Part shown: one piece after another, positions 57,828-64,000 of the stretch
Position numbering within the stretch: the first letter of the stretch is position 1
How the letters are laid out: each line of letters opens with the position of its first letter
Source of the DNA: Brachionus manjavacas
Taxonomy: Eukaryota; Rotifera; Eurotatoria; Ploima; Brachionidae
Assembly: GCA_019054805.1 (NCBI GenBank)
Contig: JAHQIY010000002.1
Location: forward strand, 7,192,001-7,256,000
Reading direction: 5' to 3'
DNA length: 64,000 nt
Position numbers and translations under genes: made by a program
The notes under the pieces: model-generated
The model's input: only the letters and a program-made list of their open reading frames with translations
Told to the model about the DNA's origin: nothing
Database searches by the model: none

Positions 57828-58221
57828 TTTTTTTTAAAGATTTTCTGTTGAATTTGTAAATAAATTGTTTTTTAAATTACATAACTTTCTTTATTAAGTA
57901 ACTAACAGAAAACAAAACTAGAAATTCTAGTTCTTCAAATTTATTTTTACATTTTATAATTACAGAAAAACTTTTTTTCTAGTTTCAAATCAAATGAGGA
58001 GTAAAAAGAAGACATATAACTTAACGAGCCCTATGGGTATATTCGTTAAGGGAACATATCGATCCATAGAAAAAATGTTAATAGAAAAAAGACAAATTTT
58101 TCGTCGAAATGTTTTATAGAAAATTATTACATAGAAAAATTTACATAGAAAAGTATTACATAGAAAAAATAACAAAGAAAATTATAACATAGAAAAAAGT
58201 CGATAGAAATTTAATAGTAGA
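57828..58221. repeat. degenerate tandem repeat of ACATAGAAA units
   Basis: From about 58065 to 58215 the word (T)ACATAGAAAA recurs every 12-20 bp with A/T changes (CATAGAAAAATTTACATAG and so on). The first 230 bp are the 3' flank of the Bcl-2-like gene. Confidence 0.65.
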
Positions 58222-58735
58222 AAATTAACATTTTTTCTTTATTGTAATTCTTTTTCAAAACATATTTTAATCATATTTAATTTTTTTTGATACTTTTGCA
58301 TTTAATAGATTTGAATAAATTCAAAAACAATTAAGCCAAAAATTTTTTTTTTCTATTTTTTCTCATAAAATCTTAAAAAAATTGATTGAAAATTAACATC
58401 GAATACATAGAAAATATATTTATTAATTGATTAATTGTTTATGTTTTTAAAAAAATGAAAAAAAAAATGAAAATTAACATTTCATAATTTCATTCATACT
58501 TTGTAAATAATCAAACAGATTTTTTTTTAGAAAAATCTAATCGATTGGTCTTTTTTTTGATATCTTTAACTTAAACATAAATTTAGAAAAATAGAGACAA
58601 AATAGAAAAAAAAAATTTGGCTTAATTGTTTTTGAATTTATTTAAATCTATTACATGCAAAAGTATCAAAAAAAAATTAAATATGATTAAAATATGTTTT
58701 GAAAAAGAATTACAATAAAAAAAAAATATGTTAAT
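58222..58735. repeat. 514-bp foldback element with ~145-bp arms
   Basis: Left arm 58222-58370 (TTTATTGTAATTCTTTTTC ... AACAATTAAGCCAAA) and right arm about 58580-58735 (TTTGGCTTAATTGTTTTTG ... GAAAAAGAATTACAATAAA) are about 97% complementary. The outermost bases read AACAT/ATGTT. There is no open frame and no clear target duplication. It shares no ends with the GGCATT family. Confidence 0.85.
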
Positions 58736-59528
58736 AATAAAAAGCTATTTAAAAAAGACAACTATCTTTTGTCTAATAAACTAATTCATTCATTTAATGA
58801 ATATTTTAATTATTTTTTTTTGTTTTTAGAAAAATAATGAAATTTTTGAATAGTATTTTCTAGCTCTGATAATTATATTAATATACAGAATATTAAAATA
58901 TTGTTTATAGCATATTTAAGTTTAAGACAAATCTTTCAAATAAAAAAGGACTAATCAGTTCTTATTCCCATTTTTATACCCCTAGATATATTTTGATTTT
59001 TTCTTTATTGCCTTTTTGGCTGAAAATTAACTAAGAGCAAATTAAAATAAAAAATGATTCTCAAAAATTCTGAAAATTTAAATTTAACTAAACAGTACTA
59101 AAAAAAAACCTTTAATTGAACATTTTTCTTGCAATTTTATTACACTTTTTTCATATAAAATTAACATAATACTTTTTTGTATTTTTAATATTCATTTAAA
59201 ATTAAAACGGAATTTTAAAAGTCGAAGAAAAAAACTCAAATTCGTTTTGGTTTCGATATCGCTCAAATGAATAATTTTTGAAATATATATTAATTATTTT
59301 TTGTAATTTAAAACTTATTTTTAAACCTAAAAATATATCTGGTATTTTTATCATTGAAAATATGTTAGATCTTTTCACTTAAAAATAAAAATAAGGGTTA
59401 AATAAGCATGTATCTAAAACCACAGCTCTCATTCAAAAATTCTTCTTAAAATCTCAATCAAATTCTCAATAAGTGACTTTTTATTAAGTAACAATTTGAA
59501 ATAAAAATAAATAAATTAAAATATAGAG
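58736..59528. other. non-coding spacer downstream of ABCG copy C
   Basis: A/T-rich with no gene or recognisable repeat. Confidence 0.6.
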
Positions 59529-62207
59529 TCAAACATTGATGGTTAGCTTGGATTTGATTTTTTTGAATAATTTATTGTAAGATACTTTTGATCGTCTACC
59601 TTTTGCCCATAAAATCAAAAAGGCCGACAACCTGAACAAAATGTTCAGGAACAAAAGCATGATTATATGGACAATCTTGTTTTTCTTGACAAAATTGATT
59701 AAATAACTTATTATTTAGAATTTGTTAACTTCTTACCCTTCTTATTTTTTCCTCGTTGAGCACTGAACCTCCTGTTGTCAAACACAACAACTCAATATCA
59801 TATTCACATTCAATTTCGCTCACATTTTCCCATTGATTTAACATCAACAAATCATAACCGTAGTTAAAAATAGAACCATATTTAATATATGACAAAAATT
59901 TTGGAGTTCTTACTCTAAAAGATTTAAATATGATTTATTGTTTTTAATTTTTTTACGAAGAATTACGCTCTTCTGAGAAAAAAGCCAGAGAACAACATTT
60001 GAATAGCTATTAATGGTGAAGTAAGACTTATTGCAAAATTAGCATCAGACGTGGATACAGACAGTATATGACCTTAGAATACAAATATTTATTTTTAATT
60101 TAATTGAATGTGTTGTAATTTACCTAATGAAAATGCAGCATTAGAGATCAAGATATCAGTCAGCAAAAATACTGAAAAACTGTTTTTGTCACAATCAAAC
60201 CCGACCATGTAATAAATTACAATTGAATGAATCGTAGGCAAAATTAAATAAACTGGAAGCTAAAAATTTATTTATTTTTTTGAAATTAATTATTTAAAAT
60301 AAATTACTTCAACTAAAAATTTAGACAAATAGTATGTATCAGATCTATAAACTGAAGACTTGTGTTCACGGTAATAGATTGGTATTTCGTTTGGAAAAGC
60401 CTGATTTTAATCTATTTATAATTTAAAATTTCAAAAAATCAAGAAAATTACCATTACTGCCGCCAGCATGCTAAAAATAACACTTACGGTGATTGTGTAA
60501 AAAAGTGCAAATGAAACATTTTGAATTGATTGCTGATTAAATTTACAATCTTTGAGCGAGTTAGATTGACCAGTTTGGTAATATATTGAACCTCCTAAGA
60601 TGGCGGTGACCTTAAAGAACAAATTTAAATAGAAAGATCGTAAAATTGACCAAAATTAAGATTTAAAAAAAACTCACAAAAACCATTAAAATGTCATTTA
60701 AAACCACTTTTCTATTTCTAATATAATTAAAAAATGACCTTTGCAATAGATATGTCATTTGCTCGACCCAAGATGATTTGTATGATGTATAATTAGCAGG
60801 TGAGCTAAAATGCTCAGGTTTGACTGAATCAATTTTTCCTCTTAAATCTAAACTATATTCGCTAATAGCGTATTTATCGCAGTAACTCTAAATTAATTTT
60901 TTAAATCTGGTTACTATTTTTTTAAATAATTACATGAATCTCAGCCCGACTATTTGTTATGTCATTTACGTCAACTCCTAATTTATCCATGTAAAAATCA
61001 GCTGGATTGGTTAAAGGTGGACATTTTAAATGTAATCTAATTTAAAATATTTTAAAATTAAAATTTTTTAAAATTAAAGTTGCTTAGCATTTTAATTTTT
61101 ACTTTTCTTCAAAAAATTTTAGTCCTTCTTCACGAGTGCCGAAAAAAGCCATTTTTGTTTGTGAAAGCAAACATATTCTTTTTAGAATGATTTAGAAAAA
61201 TAAAGAATTAATTTAATTTTAAAATATAAAATTAATAAGTTAATCTTTTTAGATTACTTGTCAAAAATAGCAAATGTTTCACTAGAAGGCTGATGAATCG
61301 TGCAAATGATTGTTTTTCCTCTATTAGTTAACTTTTTAAGATAGTAAACAATTGATTTGGCCATTTTTGAGTCTAGAACCAAAATGAAAATCTATAAAAA
61401 TTTCTTTTATTTTCAAATACCTAAACCACTGGTAGGTTCATCACAAAAAAGAATTGGTGGATCAGTCAAAATCTTTTTTAAACATAATAAAAAAAATTTA
61501 ATATTTGAAAATTTTTAGTTAACCTCAGAGGCAAAGGCCAGTCGTCTCTTTTCACCTCCGGAAATTCCTTTTATCCTTCCTTTTAATCAAAAATAAAAAT
61601 TTTCAAGAAATTATTTTTTTATCTACCTGGAATTCCGATTTTAACATGAGCACTTCGATCCAGATTAAACTTGGAAAAAAATGATAAAAAATCAAATAAA
61701 AAATAATCTAATTTTTACCTCTTGTAACACTTGATTGACTCGCTTCATTTTTGATTTACGAGACAAGTCTCTATCCATCCTAAGCATCGCCTGAAAAATA
61801 AGATGCTCTTGGACAGTTAAAGTTCCAAAAAAAAGATCATCTTGCTGAATGTAGCAAGATACCATTGACATTTTAATAGGATTGGCTTCGCAGCCATTAA
61901 GCATTATTCTTCCCTCGACCATCAACGTATCGCTGATAGAATAATTCAGTGCATTTAACAGTGTCGTTTTTCCGCTTCCACTTGAACCCATCAAAGCGAG
62001 CATTTCTCCTGGCTCAACAATTCCTTTAACTTTATTCAGAATTGTTTCATAGGCTTTAACTTCAGAACAAACGTTTAAGAGATATTTTTTTTTAGGACTC
62101 ATTTGAGTTCTAATGGTTAAGTCAGACCAAGACAGAGTAATTTTGTCCGGTATGGAATAGCATGATTTTTTATGTGATGATTCCAGCTTTCCAATATTGG
62201 TTTCCAT
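59529..62207 (-). CDS. ABCG-family half-transporter, copy C (14 exons, intact)
   Basis: Same 14-exon structure as copies A and B on the minus strand; first exon 62207-61719, last exon ending 59529 with INV/stop as in the others; about 653 residues. Walker [11 protein letters not shown]-loop [11 protein letters not shown], signature ISGGEKRRL, Walker [11 protein letters not shown] and H-loop are present. The membrane half includes [11 protein letters not shown] and GFFLRRA. The first three exons, their introns and the upstream flank resemble copy A ([20 protein letters not shown] acceptor), while exons 4-9 and introns are nearly identical to copy B, so C is a mosaic. It probably works as a homo- or heterodimer with the other copies. 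Exon borders inside the gene were checked by eye at most but not all junctions. Confidence 0.93.
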
Positions 62208-64000
62208 CAAGACAATTTTTCAAAAATGGATATATTATGTTTTTGTAAGCTGACTGAATTATATTTTCATTTTTATTTTGACTTATTAAAAGTTTTTATT
62301 TGCTAAACTACAGAGACTTTAATCATTATTTAATGAGGTAGTTGTGCAAGGTATGAACACTTTTTTTAGTAGTTTAAAAAAAGAGTATTACTCATAATTT
62401 GCTAATTTGATTTTAAGCCAATGTTAGTTTTTGAATCACCTTAAAAAAAAATTTAACAAATTCAGTTTTGTGGTGATTGCAAAGTTTACTGAAATTTAAT
62501 CTTTTTTTAAATCCTTTTATTGAATTCAGAATATAATATCATTAATAAAGTTAAAAATAGAGGCTCATCGACAAGCCCTGTATTAATATTTAACTCACAA
62601 TATTTTTTAATTTGATACTTTTGATTGAATAAAAAATAAAAATTAATCAGCTTAAAATAAATTAAAATTTATTCCATCACACGTCAAACAAAATCAGAAA
62701 CGAATAATTTTTTATTTTAATGAATATTATTTTAAAAACTCAGATCCAAAAAATTCTGTTAAAATTTTCGAATTGTTTTTAATTGTTTTTTTTTTAATTT
62801 TTATTTTGTTAAGAATTATTCTCACATAGATCCAGAATTGTTTAAAATTCACAAGTCACAAGTTAATTCAAAGTCATGACTTGCATTTGAGAAAATATAA
62901 AAATTAAAGTCAACACTTTTAGAAATTAAATTGGGACAAAAAGCAAATTTACCAACTAGGCAAAGTTTTTACTCGATTAAGACTTATTCGGACTTTTTTG
63001 TGAACTTTTTAACAAGCCTTTTTAACTGTTACCTGCGCTTTTTGAAATATTTTTCCTTCAATAATGTAAAATTAAAAAAAAAAATCATTAGAATAAATTA
63101 GAAACTTAAAAATATTTTTCTTGTGAATATAAATATTTCTATTTTTGTGGAAAAATAAACAATGAAACACCATAATGGTAAGTTGATGGTATTGACATTG
63201 AGAGTTTAAAAAGTAAAAAATCTTTTCTGTTTTCTTTACTGTATGGTAATCTTATTTTATTTGGTCCTGTTCCTTTCTGTACTTTCTTTACTTTTTGATT
63301 ATTAAAATAAATATCTTAATTATAAGTAATATTTCTCTAACCTACAACATACCCGAATTCCTTAACCAGGGATTCGCCCCTTTTAATTTTTAATTTGATA
63401 ATTAAAATAACCATAAAGTACAAAAAGAACAGAAAGTAAAAATAGTAGCTGTGCTAAATAATAGAAATTACCTTAAACTAAATAAAGAAAAATGTTTTTT
63501 TAAAAGTTAAATTTCGTTGTCTATCCATAGTAAATAGTGTGTTTTAAAAGCCTGGCGAAGTAGCTTTTCAATTTGATTTTCGATTTGGCAATTTTCTTTT
63601 TGTTATAAAAACAAATGTATTTAAAATATTATTTTTATTTTATAAGATGCTATTAATTAATTTTTAATAAAATTTAGTAACAGCTTTTGATAAAATAGAC
63701 TCGTTTTAAATTTTGAAGCCTATAAATTTTGGATTATTTGCTCGACCAGTATTAATAAAATTTGGAAATAATGTTAACTGTGAATTTAGTTTTTTTTTTC
63801 ACCAATTTGGTAACAAAATAATTGATTATCAAAAATAACTACCAGAATTTTAATCCTCTTATTCTCCCTGTTATGGATTTCCATAAATAAACTCTTTATT
63901 CTAATTTTTTAAGGTTTAACAATTTTTTAAATAAAGAATTATCTACAATTATGTTCAACTTTATAAAAATATGCTAATCTAAGTGTTTTTCTTTTTATGT
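62208..64000. other. upstream region of ABCG copy C and A/T-rich right end
   Basis: The first 100 bp match the region before copy A in sequence. No coding sequence was found to the end of the window apart from a repeat at 63.2-63.5 kb. Near 62850-62890 there is a short ACAAGTCACAAGTTAA stretch, a faint trace of the (GACTT) family. Confidence 0.6.
63215..63530. repeat. second copy of the CCAGGG..CGCCCC foldback repeat family
   Basis: Imperfect arms CTGTACTTTCTTTACTTTTT and its loose complement ACAAAAAGAACAGAAAGTAAA flank the core CCTTAACCAGGGATTCGCCCC. The right border GTTGTCTATCCATAG matches CATTGTCTATCCATG at 45.09 kb. Related to the 44503-45062 repeat but much diverged in the arms. Confidence 0.6.

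Overview
The window is AT-rich (roughly three quarters A+T) animal nuclear DNA. The protein-coding genes have short GT-AG introns, many of 40-80 bp, and they are metazoan in type: GTPBP2, a GRIP-domain golgin, RIC-3, an SNM1-type nuclease, ABCG half-transporters and a multidomain Bcl-2 protein. Short introns, strong AT bias and a heavy load of DNA transposons would fit a small invertebrate such as a rotifer or another compact-intron lineage, but the species cannot be fixed from sequence alone. No bacterial-type operons, CRISPR arrays, rRNA or convincing functional tRNA genes were seen.

Layout. 1-3.2 kb is non-coding and holds a TA-flanked MITE. 3.2-7.8 kb is a complete three-exon GTPBP2-like GTPase on the minus strand; its 2.7-kb intron has collected a MITE carrying a tRNA-like piece and a possible transposase scrap. 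9.6-25.4 kb is a golgin-245 (GOLGA4) type gene on the minus strand, rebuilt here as eight exons from the MFKKLK-type N-terminus to the C-terminal GRIP domain. Its 8.2-kb intron contains an intronless RIC3 gene, a two-exon NAD(P)-dependent reductase and two small unidentified coding stretches. The two large coiled-coil exons on either side of that intron carry a 963-bp block that is nearly identical between them, and a 2-nt frame slip separates the GRIP domain from the rest. Head-to-head with the golgin, 277 bp away, is a seven-exon SNM1/DCLRE1A-like DNA repair nuclease (25.7-27.9 kb).

From 28 kb on the sequence is a transposon graveyard containing three complete ABCG half-transporter genes (34.7-37.4 kb plus; 46.4-49.1 kb minus; 59.5-62.2 kb minus) and one complete Bcl-2-family gene (57.1-57.8 kb plus). 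The debris includes LINE endonuclease and reverse-transcriptase relics, Ty3/gypsy gag and RT fragments, two hAT relics, two Mutator-like relics, a Merlin element with intact 114-bp terminal repeats and an 8-bp target duplication, and a DDE transposon whose transposase ends in a SWIM zinc finger and is broken only by two stop codons. There are also several hairpin (foldback) elements, two of which share ends, inner sequence and 8-9 bp target duplications. One of these two sits inside a decayed copy of the last exons of the SNM1 gene, next to the second ABCG gene.

The host genes do not form one pathway. The golgin and RIC-3 act in the secretory route, ABCG proteins in membrane export, the SNM1 protein in crosslink repair, Bcl-2 in apoptosis control and GTPBP2 in ribosome-linked GTPase functions. 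The structural themes are nesting (genes within introns, transposons within transposons), recent intragenic duplication, and sequence homogenisation between the ABCG copies.
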